A DNA stretch of 64,000 nt from Chaetorhynchus papuensis. Taxonomy: Eukaryota > Chordata > Aves > Passeriformes > Rhipiduridae. Shown in pieces: positions 15,001 through 25,398 of the stretch (position 1 is its first letter; every line of letters begins with the position of its first letter). The position numbers and the translations under genes were made by a program. The stretch is from the NCBI GenBank assembly GCA_013396525.1, contig VWYX01000219.1, positions 558,001 to 622,000 of the forward strand. The letters are read 5' to 3'. The notes beneath the pieces were generated by a model. The model was not told where the DNA came from. It made no database searches and saw nothing but the letters and a program-made list of their open reading frames with translations.

Positions 15001-18000
15001 CAACATTGTTCTTGCTTTTTGAAACTTCTGGCCATACCAAAAGACCATTTAAAGACCTCTGAATCCCAGCTTCAAATACCTATCAATGAAAAAATGAGAA
15101 TGGGCTTAAAATACCTGACTTCTAAACTAATTAGCTCCAAAATCAATATAAGCCATTCACATTCACCAGTTTTCAACAGTTTTCTGAGTTTTCTGAGTGA
15201 AATGTTAAATCCTCTACCTATTCCAGTTTGGAATTCTCAGGGACGATAATAGAGGAAATACAGGTCTGACTGGAGAAATCAGAGAGATCCCTGAGAGAAG
15301 GTTCTCATTCCAACTTTGCCACTCCTGGATCTTCACCTCTGTACTAACTCCCTTATATCTACCTTTGTGGGGTCCTGCTTTCCCACATTCACCGATTTTC
15401 CAGCACATACTTTTTGTTTTACTGGGAGGAGGGGAACTGCTCAGCACATAATCCAGATCTTCCTTCAGCCTCCGATTCTCAGCCTGCAATTCCTTGATGT
15501 TCCTGGACAATCTCAGCACAGCAGCATTCAGTGCTTTTAGTCGGTTTTGGGTGTCTCTGCCCTCTGTGCTTGGAAAAGGGGTCAAAACCAGAAAGTTAAC
15601 TTAAAAGCAGAAAACAAAGAAGCAGCATTAAAAAAAGTGGAGCAGCCTCACTATTCAAGTCAGCTGGCTGAGTTGACAGCCTCTGTTCCCCCATAATAAC
15701 AGGCTGTTCAGATGTTATGGATGACTATTCCACAGCTGTCCCAGGCAGGAGGGGGAAAAAAAAGAGTAAAAACCAAAACACAGCACACCACCAAAACACG
15801 ACAGTGACAGAAATGATAGAAATCACAATCATACCACTCAGTGACATTATTTTAGGCTCATCTAAACCTAAATAAAAAAATTTATTTCAGTTCATTTTGA
15901 GGGCTTGAAAAGTTAGTTTCTAGCTACGATTGGATACTACAGCTTCACATACAAATAACCATACTTCAGCATTAACACTGAAAAAGAGGAACCAAATGCC
16001 ATTCACTTCAGCCAGAACTAATGGAGACAAGCATCATGAAAGAAATACTCTCAAACAACTCTTTCAATGTGCCAGAGTCCTGACCTTCAACATGATTTAT
16101 TATTTCAGTGCTCAGCCTCTCAAGCAGAGACTGACAGTCACGTAATGGAGAGAGACTGCCCTGACCACCAGTTTTTGAGGCTATGAATAAATGAGGACAA
16201 AGAAGAGACCTGATGACTTATTTTCACCTGTAAATAAATTAGGTGTGATGGCTTAGAGCCTCGAGAGGCTGGTCACTGCATGCCTGAGCCAAAAGATCTA
16301 TTTTCTTAAAAAAGTGACAAAACAAATTGTGGTTTTCATTCCACGAGTGACCGTGAATTAGGGAACAGGAGCAGTATAAATAATGACCCTAAAGAGTTCT
16401 CACATGTTTCTATCAATCTAAATAATTACACCCAGTGTTAAGACAGTTGTCTGTATTTAACACTAAGAGGTCAAGTATATTTTGAAGTGGTGTGGTAACG
16501 AATTTTACTATTCTACAAGACACTCTCACCCTCCTCTCAGCTCAAATAACACTCACTTGCAGTGATGCTTTTAATTTGCTCTCTTAGTGGAACTTTGTCT
16601 TCTGCCTTTGTGCTTTGACTTTTACTGCCCCGATAAGCTGTTCACCCTCACCACCATGCCCACATTTGCACACCAGTGACAAGCACTGGAACAAGCTCCT
16701 CTGGCAACAACTTACTCGTCTGCCTCTCTGTACCAAAGGAAAATAATGTTTACTCCAAGAATATTTTCTTTGCAGCACACACTCCAGAGCAAGATGCAGA
16801 ACTGACTCAAGTGTGAAATGCCAAACATCCAGGGAGTTTGTTTCAATTACCAGTGATGCCAGAATAGGTGTGATTATGAGGGAAGATGTAACAGAGATAA
16901 ATTTTCAGTGCTATCATGTACTTTTTAAATAGCTCTGGTATTTTTCCACATCCACAAAATGATCTATCTACAAGCAAAAAAAAAGTGACTAAGACATATT
17001 TCAAGGCTGTGAAGCCAACCAAAGCAGTACCAAAAAGCAACTCCAGCAATCTAAATGACAAAAACTGTTCCCATGTAGTAGTTTTCCATCAGTTAAAGTA
17101 GGACACGAATGATGTATCAAACATTCATGCAAACATTTGCCTCAGAAGAATTAAACATACTTTTTTCTCATAGTCTCAGACTTGGCCAGGAGGACTTGGA
17201 GGCGATGAACCTGTGAAATACAGATTCCATTAAGGAGCATTAGCAAGGTCAGCTTCCACAGCAACACATTTGTTCATGAGGTGAAAATCAGAACAAGACT
17301 CTTTGGGTAGCAGCAGAACTAATGATGCCATCACTGAAAATCAGGCTACTGTTGTATTTGCTTCCATCTCAACAGTACACTTACAGATGTAGAGTAGGTT
17401 CTTTATTTGTCCTTTTTCATTAACACACTCAACTTACTGAAGAAAAACATTTTTTCAGTACATACAGCTGGAGTTATGAGAGTATCTATGAAAACCTACC
17501 AATGACAGGTGCTGCTAAGGGGTAAGAAACCTGTCCTGCATGCACACTGAAGGAGCTGTCACACGTACCTCTTCATAGTAGGTTTCCATGGCTAACCTCA
17601 CTTCTTCCAAACTACTGGTCTTCATGTCTGCCTGGAATTCACTGAAAATAGAATAATACAAAAAACAATCCAGTCACATCAGCAAGATACTGCAAGACCC
17701 GGTGGCTCATAATTTCTGGGTTTATAATTGCTGATACATTCTTGGGAGCTTATTAAAGTGTCTTAAGGAATAGAACACAAATGAAAAATAACATGGATTT
17801 CCAATTCTCTTTATTAGCTCATCCAATACAAGCCTCCACCCCCCTGCCCCCTCAAAGTCATACAAAGTCATACTTAATAGTGCTGTCTTTCTCCTTGCAC
17901 TGCTCTTCGAGCTTGACAATCTTCTGCTTTAATCCAGTAACCACCTACAGAAAGAACAAAGAGCTCATGAGTCCTTGAATAATCTGTTTCTTCACAGAAG

Positions 18001-21000
18001 GTCTATTCCTGTCTGCCCTGTCTTTATAAATTGTACCTAATCAGGTACACTTATTTCTACATATTTCAGTACTTAGTAAATCATACACATCTGCTACCTT
18101 GTGAGAAAGAGAACACTGATGAAATCAGATGCCTGATTACATAACCAGCTTAAGAATATGTATACACAACCATAAAATAAAAACAACTTTACCCATTACC
18201 ATGCCAATTTCAAGGCAGCAAACAACAGGGAGAATACTTTCTATACAGACTCAAGACAATGACAAAGAAAGCTCCCCAAAATAATGTTAATTCTAGATCT
18301 TTGTTACTGACTCCTTACCTGATTACAGAGATAAAGCTTACATGATTCCCTAATTGATTATTCTTTCTGACCTAATCTTATTTCTTTAGTAGTGTTTCAC
18401 CTTAGCAAGAGGAAGAAGAACAAATGAAAGCAGAAAGCAATGAAGACACTCTCACCCATCCATTATCAGTCTTCTTTTCTGACAAAGCTCGTGCCAGCTC
18501 AGAGCCCTGCAACATAACACAGAGAAAGCAAGTGACCAACTCTGCTACTTTATTCTACTGCTGGCCCTTTCCACAGAATTTTCCAACCTACTCAACTCCA
18601 CAGTCACTTCACATTCCAGCAGCTGAAATTCTGAGCTCCCTATGCTCATACCTTTCTACTAGCACATTTCTCCCAAGATGTAGGTCTGCACACAGTAAGT
18701 GACAGCCACAAGAAATTCAGTAAGATTCAAGTCTGACTGTACCCACAAATGCTTCTTGTCAGGGCCTGGCAAGGCTGCTCTTCTGCCTCCTGGTCAGGTC
18801 TCAGGACTGCATGAACCCAGCACCCTGCAAGAGGTTAACTCCCTTCTACTCCCAGGCAAAATATTCAGAAAGTGGGCCCCTAATGAGACAGCATTTTCAT
18901 TTTACCTTCAGAAATTAAAGGTATCTGTGCTAAATGAACTTATTTGTACTGCATGGTACCATCTTCCTTTGAACTGAGCTGCACTGCTGATCTGAGATAC
19001 ACAAACCAGAAATCCCATCACACCACCTCTCATATTCCAGCTCACCACTCCTAGGAGTCACCACACTACAAACTTCTACTCTTTTGCCCCACTTTTATTC
19101 CCACAAGAAATATCTACCCTGGAAGGATCCAGCAGCTGTTCAATCTGTTTATCCTTTCTATTGTTCTCCTCTTCCAGTCGACGAAGCTTTGTTTTCATTC
19201 GATCTCCCTCATTCTTCTGAGCTTGTATTGTCTAAAGGAGGGAGGAAAATCTTAAGCACATTTCAGAATACGAGGACACAGAGTTCTCACATGGAAACAC
19301 ATTTTGATGTCAAAACCAATCCAATTATGATGGCAAAGATGATATGAAAAAAGAGGAAAAAAAAGCCAAACCACAGAATCATCACAGTAGACCAGAGCAG
19401 TCACCAGGACAGGACAGCTTAGGGAGGAGATGGAGGAAAGATAACAGGCAAAGGTCTGACAGAAAGGCAACCTTACACAAATGATCAACCACAGCCAAGG
19501 TATTTGTCTATAGTAACCCCAGTGTTCAACAAGCCCAGTCCTCACCTTTCATACACTGCACTAACCTCAACAGAAAACCGACTCTGACCATATCACACCA
19601 AGAGAACAGTGAAATTGTCTTAGACAGACTCAAGTTTTAGTTTAGCCTTACACTACAACTGCAGAAAATGTGGTGGATGTCCCAAGCTGTAGAAACCAAA
19701 GTATGCTGGATCATTAAGGCCAGGATATGTACAAGTGGATGGAGCAATGCCATGACTTTTTATGTAAGTATCAGAAAAACTGTACCTTTTTCAGTTCTAT
19801 AATTTCATCATACATATCTTCTTTCTCTTTGTAGTCAGGAGTTCCAGGAATGTAGCCTACAGAAAGGGATATGTAAAATAAGTAGATCCAAATGAGGTAT
19901 TTTTAACCAACCAGAAACCTTACAGTTAAAGAGAAATATCTAGAACAGCACCAAAGTGGAAACTAGGCCTTTTTTCTTTCCTTGAAGAAGAAAAATCAGC
20001 AAGGAAATTAATTTTGGAAATGGAGGTGAAATGGAAGTGTTACTGTACGAAACTTCTGCCAGATTTTGCAGCCATTTTTTTTCCTAATTACTTCTCTTCT
20101 CTGGTGCTATATTAAAATACTCATCTCAAGAAAGATACAAACTTTACACAAGACTGCAGTCTTCTCATCCCGTAAATCCATTATTTACAAAAGCTTTCTA
20201 AAAGATGTCCAGAATACATTTTTCTATTTATGTTTACCATGTATAAATGCATCATCTTGTAAAATTGCCAGAAACTGTGTATTACCAGTAAAAGTATAGG
20301 TGTCTTTTTAAATGGAAGTGAGGTTTTAAAGTTTACAGTTCTCCTTTAAGAAAAGCAGAATAAAACTTTCAAAGTTTGCTCTTCTCATAAAACTCATTTG
20401 ATTTTAATGTCACGACCACATGACAAAACACTTTCTAGAGAAGAAGTAAAAGGAGTCAATTACATAGAATTTCAGGCAAGCAGATGGTTTCTATCAATGG
20501 TTCCTAAACTATGTTTTGAAGTCACAATAAATTGTCTACAGCTGTCCCATTGAACCATATTATATTTGCAACGTTTTCAGCTGCAAATGCATGGCAATTT
20601 GCAAAAGTTCTGAAAGCTAATAGTGATTCATTGCTCAAAAAAAAATTGGAAATCCCTGCCTTAACCAATTTAGGAATCTCAAAAAGTATCTCATGGATCA
20701 TATTTTGACACATATATTTTAGTAAACTAAAACGGCTCTTGCTTTACTGAAGCTAAGATCTTAAGCAATGTGTGTTTTTAGAAGGGAAAAAAAAGATCAT
20801 TCACTTTTATCTACCACACCATTACAGAGTTTACCATTACTGGAAGAACGAGAATGTTTTGGCTTTTTCATTCCTAGAGCTTCCTTCAAATATTCTGGAG
20901 TGCTACTGGAAGCGTTAGCTCGCATATGCCCCACATCAACATCTGATTTCAGAGCATGGCTCATTCCTGCCAACAGAAATGGAACAAAAATGTGAAAATC

Positions 21001-24000
21001 AGGGATAATTGTGAATTACATTTGTGGAGTTATTCTGAGCAAATGCAACATGGAAAGCTCCAGATGCTGTTAATTATTCCCTCTATGAATTCCAACGCTC
21101 AAGATCAGATAATTCCAACCACCCAAATAAATAACAGTGCAATTAATTCCTACGTAGCCTTTAATCAAATACAAATCTATTTATAATAGTTTGTATGTTA
21201 AGCTGTCCACAACAATGAATTTTATCCATAAATGCAAACAACATTTCTATACTAATACCTTGTTTCAGAGATCCCAGCCACATCTGCCTTGGGTTTTTAA
21301 CAGCTGCATTCTCAAAACAAGCACTGCCCGTTCCCTGCAGAGATCTCCAGGCTGCAGCTTTTTTAGGATACAGTTGTGTGCTGGAGCTGTAGGGAGACTC
21401 TGTAGCAAAAGAAAATACCTCAGTGTTACCTTCAAAAGCTCAAGGTCACAAAAATTCTTGTTGTCTTGCTCTCCAAAGTTCTCAGACTCAATCCTATTAC
21501 TTACAAAAACAGAATTTTACAGCATATTCCATACTGGCTTATATGGAGCAATGGGGCAGCCACATTAAAAAAAAACCCAAAAAACCCACTATAAAGAAAA
21601 ATACAATTCCAAAAACTGAAGAGGCTTAGAAAAATGCATAGTGACAGTCATATGACTCAACACATGTGGGAGTATTTACACGTACAGTTTGGATAGGCAT
21701 CATTAAGATACGTGCACATCTAAATGTTGTTATTAGCAACACTTTAAAGGTAAAGTCTTCTCTGAAACATTCACTTGAAGCCTAAAAAGGATGGTAAATG
21801 GAAAATTATAGCAAAAAAACCCCATAAACCCCAGGAAAAAAAAGACAAAACCAATATTAAAACTGCAGATCTAATAATAACAACATTGTACTGTGAAAAA
21901 AACCCAACCCAACCCAGCAAATGAAACAGAGAACTGCTAAATGTACACACAGAGATCTATGACTGGATGGGAGAGAGCTCCAGTAATTCCAGAGTCTCTC
22001 TACACAACAAGTATCAGCATTTCTCCAAAAAGACAAGGAGTAAAAGAAATTCAGAATGGTTGCCATCAGAAGGCATAACATGAGAAAAAAGTAGTTTATG
22101 CTGGAGAAACAGGAATTACAACCAACCCATAAACTTCAATATTTTAGCCTATACAAGCTGGACTTCACAGGTTACTGAACAGATCTCAAACAGGTGTGCT
22201 TTGCACACAGCAGTGAATAATTCTGAAGAGAACAAGAAGATCTTGTCTCAAGTAAATCTTCTACTTCCTGTGTCCCACAAATGTATCTGGTTTTGCAATT
22301 GCAGAATAAAAAATTTTGGAACACTTACTTGGTGACTTTGGAGGCTTGTGAAAAATCTTCTTCTTTAACTTCTGAAAGAGAAACAGATTCTTTTATGTAT
22401 TGAAAATATTAACTCTTAAGATTTCGCTACGTAATCTCAAAATTGGCTTTAATGTCCATTTTCTATGAAGATCTTTTGTTCTAACAAGACAAAACGTTTT
22501 CTATAGAAAACAAAAATAGTAACATTAAGCATATGCAGATTTGGGCACAGCAATGGTCACCAGAATTAAGGTGGTGCCAACTGAAGTCTAATTATACAGA
22601 TAAATTGTCATTTCTTGCTCAGAACACTACAACCTTTCCCATCAATATTAAATATGAGTAGCAGCAAATTCAAGATGACCCCAGAGTAGAGGCTGATCTG
22701 TAGAACCCTTTAGCTAAAGGAAAGAGTTATTAAATTCCATTAAAACTCTCCAAGAGGATTACTTAAGTCCATAGCTTGATAGAACAGCAAAATAAAGCCA
22801 AACATCATTTGCAGCCCCAGTGCTGAGAATTCAGAAGCCAGAATCACATCTGGAATTAGAGGAGGTTTGTGAATCAAGCCCCATTCAGTGCCACTGTTTG
22901 CTCTCCTCTCTGAGGGGTGCTTGGTGAGCAGGAGGCACCACACAGATGCAGCAGGAACTTGAGAGGCCTTTTGGAGCATTAATCAAAACTCACCATTTCT
23001 GTAGCTGACTCGCAGCTTATCACAGACAGGCTGTCATCTCCCTGGGAAACAGAGACAGGACATTTGCTACTGAACAACCGGTTACAATACACATCCAGAA
23101 AACTCTCACAATTCAGCAAAGTTGGAGTGCAATAAATTCAAACAGTAAACAACCATTGCATTGCTCAAATGTCAAACAAGCGAAACAAGAATTTTCAATT
23201 ATTTAAGATAAAAACACGCCATTTTTCAAAAACACTGAAGCCACTGAAAGATGGTGGGGTTCCTGCTGCAAAAGCTGGCATCATTTGCTCTAACACAAAT
23301 GGTTCTGGGATATTGTGAAAGTCACTTCAGAAATGAACCATCACAAAATGGTTTGGGTTGGAAGGGACCTTAAAGATCAGCCAGCTTCAACCCCTGTGCC
23401 ATGAGCAGGGACACTTTGCTCTCGAGTCACAGAGACTTGGCACTGCAGTGCCCAGCATTACACCAGCTGAACCTTCAGCTGGTTCTGCATCAATTTCTCC
23501 ACCATTTAAGCTGCAACTCACTCAGCTGTTCCCTTCCTCACTCACTTGCCCTACCCTTGCTATGCCATGGGATTGTTTAGTTCCTACACTGAAATGGAGA
23601 AGTGATCAGGCCGAGGGAAAAAACCTCAAACCCAAGGAAGATTACAAGTTTCCCTGCTTCTCAAATGCAAACATATCCACAGCTGAAGGATAATTTCCAC
23701 TTAGCTTTCAAATTATCTGGATGCTGCCCTCACAGAAAGACCTTTTCCACTTGCTGCTGAGTCCGTGGCACTCAGCACCAATCTTTGGACAGATGCTGAC
23801 CTGTGCCTGTAAGAGGCAGGGGACGGGATGAAGTATTTTTGGAAACCCCAGCTGGCAGAACAGGAGCAAGGCTTGACAACAGAGCAGGTTAAACAGCCTG
23901 CCCTGCTGGCTGGGAGCAAGCAGGGATGCATCCTCACACACCACGCCATACAGTTTTTCATTTCCTGAGGCAATGCTCCTTGAGGCACACTGATAAATTT

Positions 24001-24843
24001 TGTTATTTTAAGGCCTCTCATTCTGAAATATCTGTCTCTATAACTGCAGCTATCATGTTTGGAATCAGAGAACGTGGGGGATGCTTAGCCTTGATAAATG
24101 GTAACAACAAAACATTCGCCAGGATACAAACATGCAATAACAGCCCCACCACTGTCCTTGGTAACCTTCACAGCCCCTTTGCTCCTGCAAAACTGCCCCA
24201 ACCAGAGCCACCTACAGCAGGCAACAAAAGAATGTGGGGGCTCCCAAAGGGACTCCAAACCTCCATCTGGCTGCTGAGGGGGTGGGAAACAAATGCCAAT
24301 ACAGAACCACAGAGTCACAGAATTATTTAGGTTGGAAAAGCCCTCCAAGATCATTGAGTCCACCCTATGACTGAACACCACCCTACCAACCAGACCATGG
24401 CACTGAGTGCCATGTCCAGTCTTCCCTTAAACACCTCCAGGGACGGCAAATCCACCGTTCCCCTGGGCAGCCCATTCCAATATCTAATCACTCTTTCAGT
24501 GAAGAAATTCTTCCTAATGTCCAACCTAAACCTTCCTTAGCAGAGCTTGAAACTATGTCACCTCTGTGCCGTTCTACGGGTCAGTCAGGAAGACACAGGC
24601 AGAGCTCAGAGTCCCGCGGGCTGGAGACGGCAGAAGCCATCCCCCTCCCTCTCCGAGCCACCGCCTCGCCGGCCTGGCAAGCCCGGGGGTGCTCCAAGGC
24701 TTTGCCCCGGCCTCGCGGGAGCGTTTCGTGAGCCGAGCCCGGGCCGAAGCAGGCCTAGACTCGGGGCCTTCACCTCCTCCCCCCCGCCGCTCACTCCTTA
24801 CCAGCTCCCCCTCCGCGGCCGCCTCGCCGGCCCCCCGGGCCAT
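2905..24843 (-). CDS. IQCE: IQCE, IQ motif-containing protein E (22 coding exons)
   Basis: IQCE tethers the EVC-EVC2 complex, with EFCAB7, at the ciliary base and supports Hedgehog signalling (family knowledge). I joined 22 minus-strand exons whose phases agree, in transcript order: 24802-24843, 22994-23041, 22329-22371, 21259-21399, 20835-20966, 19786-19856, 19118-19231, 18456-18506, 17874-17944, 17569-17641, 17161-17210, 15411-15568, 14899-14954, 14384-14592, 13591-13695, 12744-12846, 10433-10528, 10181-10204, 9176-9271, 8009-8085, 7209-7324, 2905-3020. They give 663 residues, against about 695 in human. Residues about 136-489 are charged and heptad-like (coiled coil), with family blocks such as EDMYDEIIELKK and KLRRLEEEN. 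Three IQ motifs follow near residues 511, 534 and 570, then an acidic SDDSDDD tail before the stop. The start ATG has A at -3 and G at +4. No break is seen. Least certain are the ends of exon 7209-7324 and any alternative splicing. Confidence 0.93.
3021..7208 (-). other. IQCE last intron
   Basis: This 4.2-kb intron is the longest of the gene. It contains an imperfect 36-base tandem duplication (3795-3866) and a short CT run (5737-5752). I see no other exon, RNA gene or repeat family in it. Confidence 0.65.
3795..3866. repeat. Imperfect 36-base tandem duplication
   Basis: A unit beginning GCTATTAATACCTT occurs twice head to tail (3795-3830 and 3831-3866) with about three differences between copies. 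It lies within the last IQCE intron. Confidence 0.85.
7209..7324 (-). CDS. IQCE: IQCE exon 21, Ser/Pro-rich linker
   Basis: This exon has a TTTGCAG acceptor and a GTAATC donor, and joins both neighbours in phase (2 in, 1 out). It codes a Ser/Pro-rich linker between the third IQ motif and the acidic tail, where the human protein is also low in complexity and poorly conserved. An alternative donor GTTACA inside the exon (at 7280) is in the same phase and would shorten it by 72 bases. I prefer the longer form on donor strength only. Confidence 0.68.
8009..8085 (-). CDS. IQCE: IQCE exon 20, third IQ motif
   Basis: This 77-base exon enters in phase 0 and leaves in phase 2. It codes FIQSIFRAHLARTG, the third IQ motif, near residues 570-580. 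The human protein has the same order of motifs. The donor is GTAAGT. Confidence 0.9.
9176..9271 (-). CDS. IQCE: IQCE exon 19, second IQ motif
   Basis: This 96-base, phase-0 exon codes residues 530-561. It carries LLQAAFRGHLARQK, the best IQ motif of the protein (LQxxxRGxxxR pattern), nearly identical to the human block. The donor is GTAATT and the acceptor follows TGCCAG. Confidence 0.92.
10181..10204 (-). CDS. IQCE: IQCE exon 18, 24-base microexon
   Basis: Eight codons, KEEIAVDE, lie between a TTTCAG acceptor and a GTGAGT donor. Both junctions are phase 0, so skipping keeps the frame. The position matches the human stretch KKAVLDE between the first and second IQ motifs. The exon is too short for ordinary ORF detection and was found by joining its neighbours. 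Confidence 0.82.
10433..10528 (-). CDS. IQCE: IQCE exon 17, first IQ motif
   Basis: This 96-base exon codes residues 490-521 in phase 0. It contains AAKTIQTCWKMYKNK, a first IQ (calmodulin-binding type) motif with its core IQ near residues 511-512. The acceptor is preceded by CTGCAG and the donor is GTGAGA. The motif lacks the usual RG after the IQ, so it is a weaker IQ than the second one. Confidence 0.9.
10529..12743 (-). other. IQCE intron 16, no further features
   Basis: AT-rich intron sequence between exons 16 and 17. I see no coding similarity, RNA gene or recognisable repeat. The remaining IQCE introns, apart from the one holding CR1 copies near 23.3 and 24.3 kb, are likewise plain. 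Confidence 0.6.
23341..23415 (-). mobile_element. CR1 LINE 3'-end fragment
   Basis: The sequence contains GGTTTGGGTTGGAAGGGACC followed by the typical CR1 wording about AACCCCTGYC...GGGACAC. Read on the plus strand it begins at the element's 3' terminus, so the copy lies on the minus strand. Only the terminal part is present, in IQCE intron 1. Confidence 0.8.
24303..24570 (-). mobile_element. CR1 LINE 3' end (about 270 bases)
   Basis: The reverse complement ends in ATTCTGTG/ACTCTGTG octamers typical of CR1 tails. The body contains the recognisable CR1 stretches TTTAGGTTGGAAAAG, CACCTCCAGGGA and GAAGAAATTCTTCCTAATGT. It is 5'-truncated and has no intact reading frame. It lies in IQCE intron 1 and abuts the CpG island of the shared IQCE/BRAT1 promoter. 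Confidence 0.9.
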
Positions 24844-24949
24844 AGTGGGAGAGCGGCGGGAAGGCCTCACGGGGCGGCAGGGCCGCGGGGGCCCCCTCAG
24901 GCCGTGGCTGCCGGCTCGGGGCTGGGGGCGGCCATGGCCCCCCGGCGGC

Positions 24950-24958
24950 ACTTCCGGG
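24950..24958. promoter_or_regulatory. ETS-type motif
   Basis: ACTTCCGGG, the reverse complement of the ETS core CCGGAAGT, lies 107 bases upstream of the IQCE ATG and six bases from the X-box. Confidence 0.5.
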
Positions 24959-24963
24959 TCGCG

Positions 24964-24977
24964 GTAACCATGGCAAC
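24964..24977. promoter_or_regulatory. RFX X-box motif
   Basis: GTAACCATGGCAAC fits the X-box GTNRCC-N(0-3)-RGYAAC exactly with a two-base spacer. RFX factors use such sites to control ciliary genes. The site is 121 bases upstream of the IQCE start codon, which fits IQCE's place at the ciliary base. Confidence 0.7.
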
Positions 24978-25018
24978 CACCTCGCAGTGCCGGCGCCCCC
25001 CGGCGGCCCGTGTTGGTG

Positions 25019-25028
25019 GCGCATGCGC
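25019..25028. promoter_or_regulatory. NRF1 motif
   Basis: The palindrome GCGCATGCGC is the core of the NRF1 consensus. It lies midway between the two start codons and could drive both genes. Confidence 0.65.
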
Positions 25029-25398
25029 AGAGCCGCGGCGCTCCTACGGGCAGTGTCGGGCGCAGCTCGGCCCGGCCGCGGAGCGCGGGTGACACCAAGC
25101 GGCCCCGCAGGGCGGGAAATCCCGGCGGGCGGCGGAGCGGCCCCTGCGAGGCCTCCGCTCCGCCACCGGGCCGGGAGCTTCTGCCCGAGAGCTCCGGGAC
25201 AACCCTAGGCAAGTCGCAAGGCCATCCTGCCCACCACGAGCACCGTCCCGCACCCACCGCCTACCCCTGGAGCGCGCCCGGGTCACGCCCCCTGACCGGC
25301 CCCTGGCCACTCCCCCTTTGCGACACTCGCGGTGCGGCCGTGCCGGCCCGGCTCCGGTGCCGGTGTTGGTCCCTGTGCCGGTCCCGGTGCCCCCGGCC

